A stretch of 49,520 nt of DNA from Candidatus Parvarchaeota archaeon (GTDB taxonomy: Archaea; Nanobdellota; Nanobdellia; Parvarchaeales; Parvarchaeaceae): NCBI GenBank assembly GCA_023378805.1, contig JAMCSQ010000044.1:1-49520 (forward strand), read 5' to 3'. The notes under the pieces were generated by a model. It saw nothing but the letters and a program-made list of their open reading frames with translations, did no database searches and was not told the DNA's origin. Shown here one piece after another: positions 15,401 through 23,536 of this stretch; position 1 is the first letter of the stretch, and each line of letters starts with the position of its first letter. A program made the translations under genes and the position numbers.

Positions 15401-18121
15401 ATGGACCTAACTAAAAACATACTCATAAAAGCAAATCCTGGCACAGGAAAGACAACTTCATTAGCTGATAGAGTAATAGAACTTATAAAAGACGGTGTTA
15501 GTGAAAATGAAATATTATGTCTAACTTTTACAAATAAGGCAGTTGATGAAATGTTTGAAAAAATAAGTCAAAAACTAAAGGAAAGCAATCTAGAGATTTC
15601 AAGGATAAATGGCATTACAATATCTACATTTCACAGCTTCTGCAATTCATACTTTTCAGAGCAGGAAAAAGAGTACGAACTTGTTAGCAACAACTTCATA
15701 AGATTTTCAATATTTAAGAGCTTTGAAAACAACAATGCATTCAATTATGACAGAGATTATGTTATACAGGAATTAGTTCCAAAAGTAGAGAATGCGATAA
15801 GGTACATAAAAAGCTTTGGGATAACTCCTGATGAAATAAACATAAAAATGACCAAAGAAGAGCTCATAAACAAGTCTTTTTTAGAAAACATGAACAGTGT
15901 AACAGTAGAAGAAATTCTGGCTTTTCTTGATTATTTCATAACGGCTTTCAAGGACTATGAACGAGAAAAAGGACCTACAAAAATCGATTACAATGATCTT
16001 TTGAAAAGGTTCTTGCAAGAATATGACCCTCTGAAAAAACATTACAAATATGTTTTGGTAGATGAATTACAGGATCTAAACGAGGTAGAAGCAGAAATAG
16101 CAAGGCTTTTAGGGGATTACTTATTTCTTGTAGGAGACAGAAAACAATCAATATTCGGTTTTCAGGGAGGTAGCTTAAAAAATTTCATTGAATTTCAAAA
16201 ACTAAGCAATTTAGAGCAATTAACAAAAGGACTTAATTATAGAAGTTACAGCGAAATCCTTGATTATTCAAAGCGGTATTTCCTCAATAAAACAAAGGAT
16301 AAAAGTTATGAGGAAGAATTAAGCAACTTTAAAAGCAATAAAGGTCCGGGCGGAAAAGTAAAACAGCTTATAGGAAACAACACAGATAATATAGCTGTAA
16401 AGCTTGCTATGGACCTTGTCTCGCAGGGAAAAAATACAGCGATAATAACCAGAACTAATGAACAGATAATAGGTATTTCTCGTATCTTGGACTCAAAGAA
16501 TATAAAATATGCGACAACTGCAAGCGCTTCTGTCTCAACAAGAGCAAAGAACTCCGTAATTAATTATTTAAAAGGGATATTCAATGCCGATGAAAAGGAC
16601 ATTTTAAAGGCGCTATTCACACCGTTTTCAGGCGTTTCACTTAAGAGAGCATTTGAAATTGAGGAGAAACGCAGGAAAAAAGAGATAAACATGAACGATA
16701 TAAAAGGACTTGCAAAGCCCTTTTTTGATAGAAAAGCCTCTGCAGAGCTTAATATATTTAATATAAACAAACTTTTCAATGAGACCATACTGCCGATATC
16801 AGTAGCCTTGGACAACGATTATTATATAAGTGCGGCAGCAATTCTTGAAAATATAAATCAGTACATAGACAGCACTGAGCTACCTAACTTTTTAGATATG
16901 CTTGTATATCTTTACACGGCAGAAGACAGTTATGAATCAAATGATAAACAGGAAAATCTTGTACTTACAACCGTCCATAAGGCAAAGGGATTAGAATTTG
17001 AGAATGTTATATATGTTCCAAAAAAACAAAGCAATAGAATGAGTTTCATTGATTTAGTAACTAACTCTATAATCAAACAGACAAAGGAAATAGATGTCAA
17101 AGAGGAATTGTCAGAGGAAAGCATAAGAGTAGATTTTGTCGCATTTACACGAGCAAAGGAAAACCTTTTTGTTGTTACTCCGGCCGCACTTACCGAAGAT
17201 TACTATATTGAAGGGTTAATTGAAAAAAACATCACAGAAATGGAAGACGAGCCCGCTCCTTTTAAGAAAAAATACTCTGAAGCATATTCTCTTTTTGTCA
17301 ATAAGGAATATAATGCGGCAAAGACATTACTTGAAGAGAATGATAAATGGATGGTAAAGCGGATAAACAACTATTTTAGCCAGCTTAAAAGCATCTCCTT
17401 TTCACTACTTGACGCAATATCGGATCCATTAAACTTTATAAAAACAAAAGTTTTGGGAGTAAGCGAAGTAACAGAAAGCACAAAATTTGGTTTAATGGCA
17501 CATAAGATGGCAGAGGACTACTTTAAACATACCTTAAAAGAAGAGGAATTAGACGAAACACAGAAAAAAATTCTCCGGAACATAATAAGTATTCTGGAAG
17601 AAATAAAAATAAAATACAATGCCGTGGAGATAAACGCTGAAAAAACGTTGGAAATTCCACTTCAAGCGGTATTTCCCGACATAAAAATTGATTTAAAGGT
17701 ATCTGCAAAGCTGGATGCAGTATTCTTTAACAAAGAAAAAGACAAATTTCTGATAATAGACTTCAAGACCGACAGGTCCGATGATAAGGGATCAAAACAC
17801 AGAAGACAGCTTGCCCTTTACCGTAGACTTTTCGCAATAGCAAAAAATATAGACGAAAAATATATAGACACGGCAATAGCATACATAAACTTAACGGGAA
17901 AGATAAACACCGGAAAGTTTGAATATAAATTAGATACGCAGAAAATAAAGGACATGCAAATAGAGACGGTCAAGAATCATATCCTACAGCTTTTGGTATA
18001 CAAAGAAAATCCGGAGAGGTTAATTGAAAAAGCAACTGAAAAGTACTATTATTCTGACAGCTTAAATGATGAAATATTTAAGAAATTAAGGGAAGAACAC
18101 GAACATTCTAAAGCAGTATGA
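15401..18121 (+). CDS. UvrD/AddA-type SF1 helicase fused to RecB-like nuclease
   Basis: This 906-residue protein joins a full superfamily 1A helicase to a PD-(D/E)XK nuclease. Helicase motifs in order are Walker A at 11-18 (NPGTGKT), Ia (LTFTNKAVDEM), II near 220 (VDELQDL), III (LVGDRKQSIFGFQGG), V near 523 (TVHKAKGLEF) and VI near 580 (VAFTRAKENL). The nuclease core lies near 765-815, with LDAVFF, the catalytic IIDFKTD and a later QLALY motif. This architecture matches bacterial AddA/RecB or Cas4-linked enzymes acting on DNA ends. No AddB, Cas4 iron-sulfur cysteines or partner gene is seen, so it may work alone in recombination, repair or degradation of foreign DNA. The next small gene overlaps its stop. 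Confidence 0.88.
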   Translation: MDLTKNILIKANPGTGKTTSLADRVIELIKDGVSENEILCLTFTNKAVDEMFEKISQKLKESNLEISRINGITISTFHSFCNSYFSEQEKEYELVSNNFIRFSIFKSFENNNAFNYDRDYVIQELVPKVENAIRYIKSFGITPDEINIKMTKEELINKSFLENMNSVTVEEILAFLDYFITAFKDYEREKGPTKIDYNDLLKRFLQEYDPLKKHYKYVLVDELQDLNEVEAEIARLLGDYLFLVGDRKQSIFGFQGGSLKNFIEFQKLSNLEQLTKGLNYRSYSEILDYSKRYFLNKTKDKSYEEELSNFKSNKGPGGKVKQLIGNNTDNIAVKLAMDLVSQGKNTAIITRTNEQIIGISRILDSKNIKYATTASASVSTRAKNSVINYLKGIFNADEKDILKALFTPFSGVSLKRAFEIEEKRRKKEINMNDIKGLAKPFFDRKASAELNIFNINKLFNETILPISVALDNDYYISAAAILENINQYIDSTELPNFLDMLVYLYTAEDSYESNDKQENLVLTTVHKAKGLEFENVIYVPKKQSNRMSFIDLVTNSIIKQTKEIDVKEELSEESIRVDFVAFTRAKENLFVVTPAALTEDYYIEGLIEKNITEMEDEPAPFKKKYSEAYSLFVNKEYNAAKTLLEENDKWMVKRINNYFSQLKSISFSLLDAISDPLNFIKTKVLGVSEVTESTKFGLMAHKMAEDYFKHTLKEEELDETQKKILRNIISILEEIKIKYNAVEINAEKTLEIPLQAVFPDIKIDLKVSAKLDAVFFNKEKDKFLIIDFKTDRSDDKGSKHRRQLALYRRLFAIAKNIDEKYIDTAIAYINLTGKINTGKFEYKLDTQKIKDMQIETVKNHILQLLVYKENPERLIEKATEKYYYSDSLNDEIFKKLREEHEHSKAV

Positions 18122-18312
18122 TAAGGAAGGAGGATACTTTTTATGCTTTTTTTGCTGGAATCGCTTCGTTTGTAACCGCATTTATAATAATTTTTCTTGC
18201 TTTTCCAAATAAGTTCCAAAACGACCCTTCATTGTTTTCTATATTTTTTGTAGTAGTGATAGAAGCGGTTGTTTTCTTTGCTCTCTTTTTTACTATGCGC
18301 AGATCTATTTAA
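18118..18312 (+). CDS. Small two-TM membrane protein (hypothetical)
   Basis: The protein has 64 residues and two hydrophobic helices (about 10-29 and 41-59) joined by a short polar loop. Its basic end RRS-I suggests that the C-terminus is in the cytoplasm. The ATG overlaps the helicase stop codon (ATGA), so translation is coupled to the helicase; a functional link is possible but the pairing may be incidental. Its 3' end overlaps the convergent MFS gene by 4 bases. No family recognised. Confidence 0.55.
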   Translation: MIRKEDTFYAFFAGIASFVTAFIIIFLAFPNKFQNDPSLFSIFFVVVIEAVVFFALFFTMRRSI

Positions 18313-19772
18313 TCTTTCCTGATAGTCTTCATCATATTTTCATTTCCCCTTGTAAGAGAAAGGAGAGCTGCTATTACAAGCATTATTATAAGAAATACAA
18401 AAGAGAACTGCATTCCTGTTATGAAGCCCCGGGTTATACCTCCTATTAATCTAGAGGTTCCTACAAATATCTCGAATGCAAGGTATCTTGGAATAACTAA
18501 AGTTGCGGTAACTATCACTATTATAAAACTTCCCATTATACCCATACTACCAAATAACCTTAAAACACCGGAAGCTGTGCCAAATCTGCCAGCTTCGCTG
18601 CTTTTCATTACTGCACTGTTATTAGCAGGCCAGAACATTGATCCTCCAAAGCCTGTTATTGCAGAGCCTATAAGGACTATGTATACGCTTGAGGTTGCAG
18701 TCAATGCGAAATAGACAGTTATCCCCAATATCATTATTACAAGGCCAAGAGTTGCAAGAAGCCTTGCACCATATTTATCAGAGTACCTCCCCATAAAAGG
18801 AGAAAGCACACCACTTAATATGTAACCTGGTAAAAGAAGCAATGAAGCATAAAATGGAGTCAATCCTCTAACGCCCTGAAGATACATTATAAGCATAAAT
18901 GCTACACCCATAAATCCAAGGCCCTGAAACATTGAAGCTAAAACGGAATTCTTAAACACTTTGTTCTTGAACATTGATAACTTTACCACTGGATTTACAA
19001 AGATCTTTTCCCTGAAATAGAAAGGTATTATCAGTATGAAACCTGCTACAAGAATGGAAACATTTATGTAATTTAATCCAACGGAGGCTATTCTTACACC
19101 GGCATACAGTATCATTGAAAGAGATATGCCCAAAAAACTCATTCCGATTATATCAAGTTTTTCATTTTCTCTTTTATTGTCTTTTATGTATTTAATAGCG
19201 AAAGCTAAAAGAATTATTCCTATAGGAACGTTAATGAAAAAAATGTATCTATACCCTATAAAAGTAGTTATTATACCTCCAAGCACTATACCTAACATAG
19301 CGCCAACATTCCAGCCCATTCCTGTAAATCCGTACGCTTTTCCAAGTCTTTCCCTTCTAAATGTATCGGCTATTATTGCTCCGCTGTTGGCAGTCATCAT
19401 CGCACCGCCGACAGCCTGAAAACCTCTGAATATTATTAAGGTGATATCTGTTGGAGCGATACCGCACATAAATGAGAAGATTGTAAATATTGCTATGCCT
19501 GAATTAAAAATTCTTGATCTTCCAAAGATATCTCCTATCCTGCCAAGCTGGGTAGCAGCAACTGCTGTAACAAGAAGATATATCAGAATAACCCAGATTA
19601 TTGTTGAAAGGTTTGAATGAAGAGCCTGGGTTATTGCCGGAAAAGCAAGCAGAACTATTGTCGAGTCTATTGAGGCCATCAATACGCTTATTACCAAAAC
19701 TGAAAGTATTAAATTTTCGTTTTTAACATTGATATTTATGTCTAAATCTTTTACATTTACTGGGGATTTCAT
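18309..19772 (-). CDS. MFS drug:H+ antiporter-like exporter (DHA2, 14-TM)
   Basis: The 487-residue protein has about 14 hydrophobic helices and the EmrB/QacA look. Visible signatures are the loop 2-3 motif GRIGDIFGRSRIF, the early helix-1 segment ASIDSTIVLLAFPAI typical of DHA2 members (Asp in the first helix), and GWNVGAMLGIVLGGIITT near motif C. Members export drugs, dyes or other toxic compounds by proton exchange, fitting an acid-living host. A TATA-like AAATATATAAAT (19795-19806) lies about 28 bases upstream of the ATG. It is convergent with the small membrane gene. The substrate is unknown. Confidence 0.87.
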   Translation of the reverse strand: MKSPVNVKDLDININVKNENLILSVLVISVLMASIDSTIVLLAFPAITQALHSNLSTIIWVILIYLLVTAVAATQLGRIGDIFGRSRIFNSGIAIFTIFSFMCGIAPTDITLIIFRGFQAVGGAMMTANSGAIIADTFRRERLGKAYGFTGMGWNVGAMLGIVLGGIITTFIGYRYIFFINVPIGIILLAFAIKYIKDNKRENEKLDIIGMSFLGISLSMILYAGVRIASVGLNYINVSILVAGFILIIPFYFREKIFVNPVVKLSMFKNKVFKNSVLASMFQGLGFMGVAFMLIMYLQGVRGLTPFYASLLLLPGYILSGVLSPFMGRYSDKYGARLLATLGLVIMILGITVYFALTATSSVYIVLIGSAITGFGGSMFWPANNSAVMKSSEAGRFGTASGVLRLFGSMGIMGSFIIVIVTATLVIPRYLAFEIFVGTSRLIGGITRGFITGMQFSFVFLIIMLVIAALLSLTRGNENMMKTIRKD

Positions 19773-19827
19773 AAGGTATATTGATATTCAAAGGTCCTAA
19801 ATATATAAATGATACTACTAATTAAAA

Positions 19828-20292
19828 TTATTTAAGAATATTCTTTAGGTTATCTATTGTCTGATTTACTATATCTGTTACCGCCTGATTTATAACATCC
19901 TCTCCAAAAAGTTTTGCCATCCTGCCAAGCTCTATTTCAGCCTTCCAGTCTATTTTAGTAGAAGAGTCCTGTGCAATTGTATCGATGTAGATAGCAAGAG
20001 AAAACCTCAAACCTATAGTAGAGCCTTCTCCTTGTATTAGTATATGCTTGTTTTCCTGTTTTTCTTTTAATTGCGCAGAAAACTTAATGTTAAGATTCGA
20101 AAGATAACTGGCACCAAGGAACCTTGAGGTATATTTTTTTGCATCTGCCTTGAACTGCAGTTGAAAATTATCTCCATTCACTTCTGTAGAAACGATATTA
20201 GGCAGACATTTCGAAAATTTATTTGCATCTGCGATTATATCCCAAACCTTTTCAATGTTATAATTTACTGTAAAATTCCCTTTAATTTCCAT
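19828..20292 (-). CDS. CoxG-like SRPBCC-domain protein
   Basis: The protein has about 154 residues from the ATG at 20292. It has the SRPBCC/polyketide-cyclase-like fold of the carbon monoxide dehydrogenase subunit G family: MEIKGNFTVNYNIEKVWDII, DANKFSKCLPN, and a C-terminal helix with NQAVTDIVNQTIDNLK. CoxG-type proteins are membrane-recruiting or ligand-binding helpers of oxidoreductases, but no CO dehydrogenase genes are present. I chose this start because homology begins here and the codon lies 1 base after the stop of the FAD dehydrogenase gene; a longer frame would overlap that gene. The pairing suggests it assists that flavoenzyme, perhaps at the membrane (inference). Confidence 0.75.
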   Translation of the reverse strand: MEIKGNFTVNYNIEKVWDIIADANKFSKCLPNIVSTEVNGDNFQLQFKADAKKYTSRFLGASYLSNLNIKFSAQLKEKQENKHILIQGEGSTIGLRFSLAIYIDTIAQDSSTKIDWKAEIELGRMAKLFGEDVINQAVTDIVNQTIDNLKNILK

Positions 20293-20293
20293 A

Positions 20294-21598
20294 TCATTTA
20301 AATAACCTCCTTGAATACAATAAATCCATTGCATTCGAATACATGTCAGAATATGTTTTGCCCGCTGATTCGTTTAACATCTCAGAAAGAAAGTTTTTGT
20401 CCAATGACAAAGACTTTGCCATTTCATCGATGTTTTCGCTGTTCACCTGTGGCCAGTAAAGCTTTATCTTATCAGTCTTTGATTCGGTTTTATTGCCTAG
20501 TTTATTTCCTATAAAATCGCCTATTTCCTTTGCCATTATCCTTGCAGTGCTCAATTTGCCACCAACTATGCTTATCATTCCATTGACATTATCTGTAACG
20601 GAATGATCGAATATCTTGAAATCTCTGCTTGCTTTTCTACTGTCATCGTTTTCTCCTACAGCTATTAACGGTCTTACACCCGCATAGTGCCTAGAAACCG
20701 GATAATTTGCGAGAATAGGCAACATTTCGCTGCCGGCTTTCTGTAGAAAGCTTATATCCTCTTTGTCGATGTCAAATTTCTGCGGATCATCAACAATAAA
20801 GGCCGTGGTTCCTATAATCGAATCATTGAAAAATGGCACAACTATATCGCCATCTGATGGCTCCCTAAGCCTATTTATTATGTGTTTTGTGAACCTTCTG
20901 TTTATGACTGCCATTGTGCCTGCTGAAAGTATCATCTCTATGCTTTTTATTCCCAATTTTTCGTCTATAAGTTTTGATGCCCATGCCCCACTTGCATTTA
21001 CAACCAAATCTGCTTTTAATTCGCTGGTTTCCCCGGTATTGTTGTTTTTTATTTTAACGCCTTTTATGTTATTTCCTTCCTTTATGAAATCCACCACTTC
21101 CGTATTTAAAATAATCTTTGCCGACTCCCTTTTTGCAGTCAGCAATAAACTTGTTATAAATCTAAATGAGTTTATTACCTTATCAGGTACTCTATAAACT
21201 GCTTTTACTGAATTGTTAAGAAAAGGCTCCTCTTTAAGAGCAGATTCTACATTTATAGACTCTATGGGGATATTAGACTGTTTGCATCCATTTTCGAATT
21301 TGCTTTGAAAAGAAAGATCTTGATCATTCAAAGCTACAAATAAACCGCCGGTATTTTCTATACAGAATGAAGCTATCTCTGAAATAACTTTATTATCTAT
21401 TATACTTTCTTGGGCGGCCTTAACATCATTCATCGCATATCTTGCTCCGCTGTGAAGCATTCCATGGAATTTTCCGCTTGTTCCTCCAATAATATTGCCT
21501 TTTTCTATAACTGTAACATCAAATCCGCGGCTAGCCAAATCGTGTGTAATGAAAGAACCTGTTGCACCCGCACCTATTACTATTATTTTGTCTGACAT
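20294..21598 (-). CDS. glpA: FAD-dependent glycerol-3-phosphate dehydrogenase (GlpA/GlpD-like)
   Basis: The protein (about 434 residues from the ATG at 21598) has an N-terminal FAD-binding GxGxxG in IVIGAGATGSF. The GGTSGKFHGMLHSGARYA segment is typical of anaerobic GlpA-type dehydrogenases, and GIISIVGGKLSTARIMA-like sequence near the C-terminal third is typical of the DAO fold. It would oxidise glycerol 3-phosphate to dihydroxyacetone phosphate, passing electrons to quinone. Other DAO-fold dehydrogenases (2-hydroxyglutarate oxidase-like) are the alternative. An in-frame ATG at 21613 lies inside the end of the transposon remnant and is probably not native. The gene is coupled to the CoxG-like gene; glycerol kinase lies about 10 kb away. 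Confidence 0.8.
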   Translation of the reverse strand: MSDKIIVIGAGATGSFITHDLASRGFDVTVIEKGNIIGGTSGKFHGMLHSGARYAMNDVKAAQESIIDNKVISEIASFCIENTGGLFVALNDQDLSFQSKFENGCKQSNIPIESINVESALKEEPFLNNSVKAVYRVPDKVINSFRFITSLLLTAKRESAKIILNTEVVDFIKEGNNIKGVKIKNNNTGETSELKADLVVNASGAWASKLIDEKLGIKSIEMILSAGTMAVINRRFTKHIINRLREPSDGDIVVPFFNDSIIGTTAFIVDDPQKFDIDKEDISFLQKAGSEMLPILANYPVSRHYAGVRPLIAVGENDDSRKASRDFKIFDHSVTDNVNGMISIVGGKLSTARIMAKEIGDFIGNKLGNKTESKTDKIKLYWPQVNSENIDEMAKSLSLDKNFLSEMLNESAGKTYSDMYSNAMDLLYSRRLFK

Positions 21599-21607
21599 AA
21601 TTAATGG

Positions 21608-21672
21608 TGACATCCTCCCGCCTCTAAAGAGAGTGGGCTTTCAGCTCCTATCGGAGGCCTAAGCTTTCTCAT
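21608..21672 (-). ncRNA. Possible omega-RNA (reRNA) scaffold at the IS right end
   Basis: In IS605-type elements the 3' end of tnpB overlaps a guide RNA whose scaffold ends exactly at the element boundary. Here the right-end sequence and hairpin are kept. If transcribed, the guide part would be the flank just after GGATGTCA, starting CCATTAATTATGTCAGACA, which is the 5' end of the glpA-like gene in sense. The element identity is well supported; RNA production is inference. Confidence 0.35.
21617..21637. repeat. Right-end imperfect hairpin of the IS605-like remnant
   Basis: Its first 15 bases, CCCGCCTCTAAAGAG (21617-21631), are identical in the same orientation to 21891-21905 at the left end. 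The stem is CCCGC..CTCT against AGAG..GTGGG with one bulge. Confidence 0.7.
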
Positions 21673-21835
21673 AGTTTAATCCCTTCTTTTGCTTATCGTT
21701 TTTATGCTCTTTGTAATAGCTTTCTCTCAACTCCAATGCTTTATTCCGCACTATTCTAGTGCAGCCGAAGTATTTGGAGAACATTTCTTTCTGTTCATCA
21801 TTTGGGTACAACCTGAATTTGTATGCTGTCAACAT
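21659..21835 (-). pseudogene. tnpB: N-terminal fragment of TnpB (IS605 OrfB)
   Basis: The 58-codon frame starts MLTAYKFRLYPNDEQKEMFS and continues with KYFGCTRIVRNKALELRESY, the standard N-terminus of TnpB nucleases, which are normally about 370-400 residues. It then stops at KKGLNYEKA, where relatives continue into the LPxLK region. Another frame after the break reads RKLRPPIGAESP, which resembles the usual C-terminal end of tnpB. This points to an internal deletion of about 1 kb with a frameshifted junction near 21661-21675. The RuvC and zinc-finger parts are absent, so no nuclease activity is expected. A GAGGT ribosome-binding site lies 10-14 bases before the ATG. Confidence 0.82.
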
Positions 21836-21890
21836 ATTGTTATTCTACCTCTTCTGCTATTTATGTTTTCCATTTTTTGTTCGCTTTCAT

Positions 21891-21910
21891 CCCGCCTCTA
21901 AAGAGGGTGG
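21891..21910. repeat. Left-end imperfect hairpin of the IS605-like remnant
   Basis: CCCGCCTCTAAAGAGGGTGG folds as a short hairpin and repeats the 15-base core of the right-end hairpin, 274 bases away. Confidence 0.7.
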
Positions 21911-21998
21911 TTTTCCCGCTCACCTTTGATAAACATACTCTATTCAGAAACATAAGTAATACTAAATGTATTAATAGTGGCTAAATTCTAAATTAAAT

Positions 21999-22796
21999 AT
22001 GTCAAAGCTATTAACGGTAGGAGTAATAGACATAAATACAAACAAACCACGTTATTCTAGCCTGGAAAAAACACTAGATGTACTTGAAAAGGCGCGGCAA
22101 TTAGATTTGGATATAATAATCGGGCCGGAATGGAGTCTTATGGATAACCAGTCTAATCTCGAAACCGCCTATTCTTATAAGGAATTGGAAGAAGTGTTTT
22201 ACAGACTGAAAAACGCAACAAAAGGAACAAACGAACTTACTATAGCAGGAACGGCAGTAATATACACAAAAAACATGAAAATGTACAACTTTCTGCCCGT
22301 AATTTATGACGGAAATGTGATATTTTCAACGATAAAAGCGAGCGATGGAGGAACCTCTTTTTTTAATGATGGGACTTATGAACTTATCGGTAGAGATTAT
22401 TCTATAGCTAATGCCTTTGAATGGAAAAAACTTAAAATAGGCTTAGAGATATGCGCAGATTCTGGTATATTATACCGGCAAGGAAAAAAAGACCTTGACT
22501 TGCAGATACTTGTTTCCAGCGGGATAAGAGTAACAAATCTAGCAGTGAAAAAAGGAGGATATCTTATATGCTCTGATGGCGTCCCAAAAGGGAGGAAAAC
22601 CTATGTTATAAGAACAAATGAAAATTATGATCCCGATTTAAGTATAGACCTTACAGATTTTATATCCTTATTTAAAAAAAAGGACATTAATTACCAAGTA
22701 ATGAAAAATAACAATAAAAAAATGCCATTCGAATTTGTTTCTCCGCATTCAAGACATCGAAATCTAAGTGTATATCGCCTGATTATTAATGATTAG
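21999..22796 (+). CDS. Nitrilase/carbon-nitrogen hydrolase superfamily protein (copy 2)
   Basis: This 265-residue paralogue of the protein at 9981-10856 has triad residues E44 (GPEWSL), K113 (STIKASDGG) and C152 (LEICADSG). It is shorter between Glu and Lys than copy 1 and has its own C-terminal tail of about 45 residues. The shared blocks IIIGPEWSL, AGTAVIYTKNMKMYNFLP and DLQIL(V/S)SSG show common descent, while loops have diverged. The substrate is unknown; an amide from nucleotide, amino-acid or polyamine metabolism is possible. It lies next to the IS remnant, reads away from the glpA-like gene, and overlaps the end of the phosphoesterase gene by 4 bases. Confidence 0.8.
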   Translation: MSKLLTVGVIDINTNKPRYSSLEKTLDVLEKARQLDLDIIIGPEWSLMDNQSNLETAYSYKELEEVFYRLKNATKGTNELTIAGTAVIYTKNMKMYNFLPVIYDGNVIFSTIKASDGGTSFFNDGTYELIGRDYSIANAFEWKKLKIGLEICADSGILYRQGKKDLDLQILVSSGIRVTNLAVKKGGYLICSDGVPKGRKTYVIRTNENYDPDLSIDLTDFISLFKKKDINYQVMKNNNKKMPFEFVSPHSRHRNLSVYRLIIND

Positions 22797-23536
22797 ACTA
22801 CTATATCCCTCAAGTCCTTTATTTTTCCAAAATTTAGGTTTTCTCCATCTGATATACAGATTGCATTTAACTCATTAACATCGCACATTTCTTTTAAAAA
22901 AGGAGAGAGAATATCTTCCTTTTTTTCCTCATTTATGTTGCTACCCGGCGCAAATATGCTGCAAGCAGGCAAAACCAGCAACTTTTTTCCATCTTTTGTA
23001 TTACCATAAAGAAAGGCCTTCATTTTCTCGCCTTTTCCAATGTATCTATATATTATTATACTTGGATGTTCATGGCCAATTATATAGGTTTCGGCTTCAC
23101 ATTTTGGAAGTTCATCCCCGTGTGCAATGTAAAAGCTTTTCTCAAGCAGATAATCCTTTATTATTTCCACATCATAACTGTTTTTTATCCTGTCAAGGTA
23201 ATTGTCATGGTTTCCCTTTATCAAAAGCAGTTTTATGGATAGACTTTTGCAGAACTCTATAAGTTCCCCCACTTCCTTTTTTTCATAGTACTTTAAGTCT
23301 GAAAAATCGTTCTTTAAATCCCCGGTTACTATAAGTCTGTCTGCTCCTGTAGCCATTGCAGCTTTTCTTATTATATCCTCTATAAACTGCAGGTTTCTGC
23401 TTGGTATCAATGTCCCGGCTGCTGACATCTGGCCTTCATAACCTAAATGAGCATCTGATATTATAAGTGAGTTAAGAGGTCGGATATAAGCAATCGGCAT
23501 GCCTTCTAAAAGCTCTATCGATTCATTTATTTGCAT
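22793..23536 (-). CDS. SbcD/Mre11-related metallophosphoesterase, Lhr-associated
   Basis: The 247-residue protein shows all calcineurin-like metal-binding motifs in order: DAHLG near 28, GDLKND near 88, GNHDN near 118, and GHEHP near 154 after an AHGDE. The pattern matches the archaeal and bacterial family of helicase-associated phosphoesterases described as SbcD/Mre11-related, which are commonly encoded beside Lhr-type helicases. It overlaps the end of the Lhr gene by 14 bases, so the two are translated from one message and probably work together in DNA or RNA processing. It is shorter than true Mre11 and lacks its capping domain. Substrate unknown. Confidence 0.86.
   Translation of the reverse strand: MQINESIELLEGMPIAYIRPLNSLIISDAHLGYEGQMSAAGTLIPSRNLQFIEDIIRKAAMATGADRLIVTGDLKNDFSDLKYYEKKEVGELIEFCKSLSIKLLLIKGNHDNYLDRIKNSYDVEIIKDYLLEKSFYIAHGDELPKCEAETYIIGHEHPSIIIYRYIGKGEKMKAFLYGNTKDGKKLLVLPACSIFAPGSNINEEKKEDILSPFLKEMCDVNELNAICISDGENLNFGKIKDLRDIVV

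Larger units (their letters stand above)
21608..21928 (-). mobile_element. Internally deleted IS200/IS605-family (tnpB-only type) element
   Basis: The bases form a roughly 321-bp element read on the minus strand. The left end follows TTTAT (21929-21933, a likely target/TAM) and begins CAAAGGTGAGCGGGAAAACC with a subterminal hairpin. The right end carries a matching hairpin and finishes GGAGGATGTCA, the ending common to many archaeal IS605-type elements. Between them lie 58 codons from the start of tnpB. There are no terminal inverted repeats and no target duplication, as expected for HUH-transposed elements. It cannot move alone but could be moved by a TnpA elsewhere. It sits in the leader of the glpA-like gene, so it may alter that gene's expression. 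The remaining gap to 21998 holds only AT-rich sequence. Confidence 0.78.

Noticed and set aside
21613..21613. Upstream ATG as native start of the glpA-like gene
   Set aside because: This ATG is within the conserved IS605 end GGATGTCA, and homology to FAD enzymes begins at the ATG at 21598.
21689..21901. 70-residue plus-strand frame in the IS remnant
   Set aside because: It is the antisense shadow of the tnpB fragment, has no family resemblance, and the minus-strand frame explains the sequence better.
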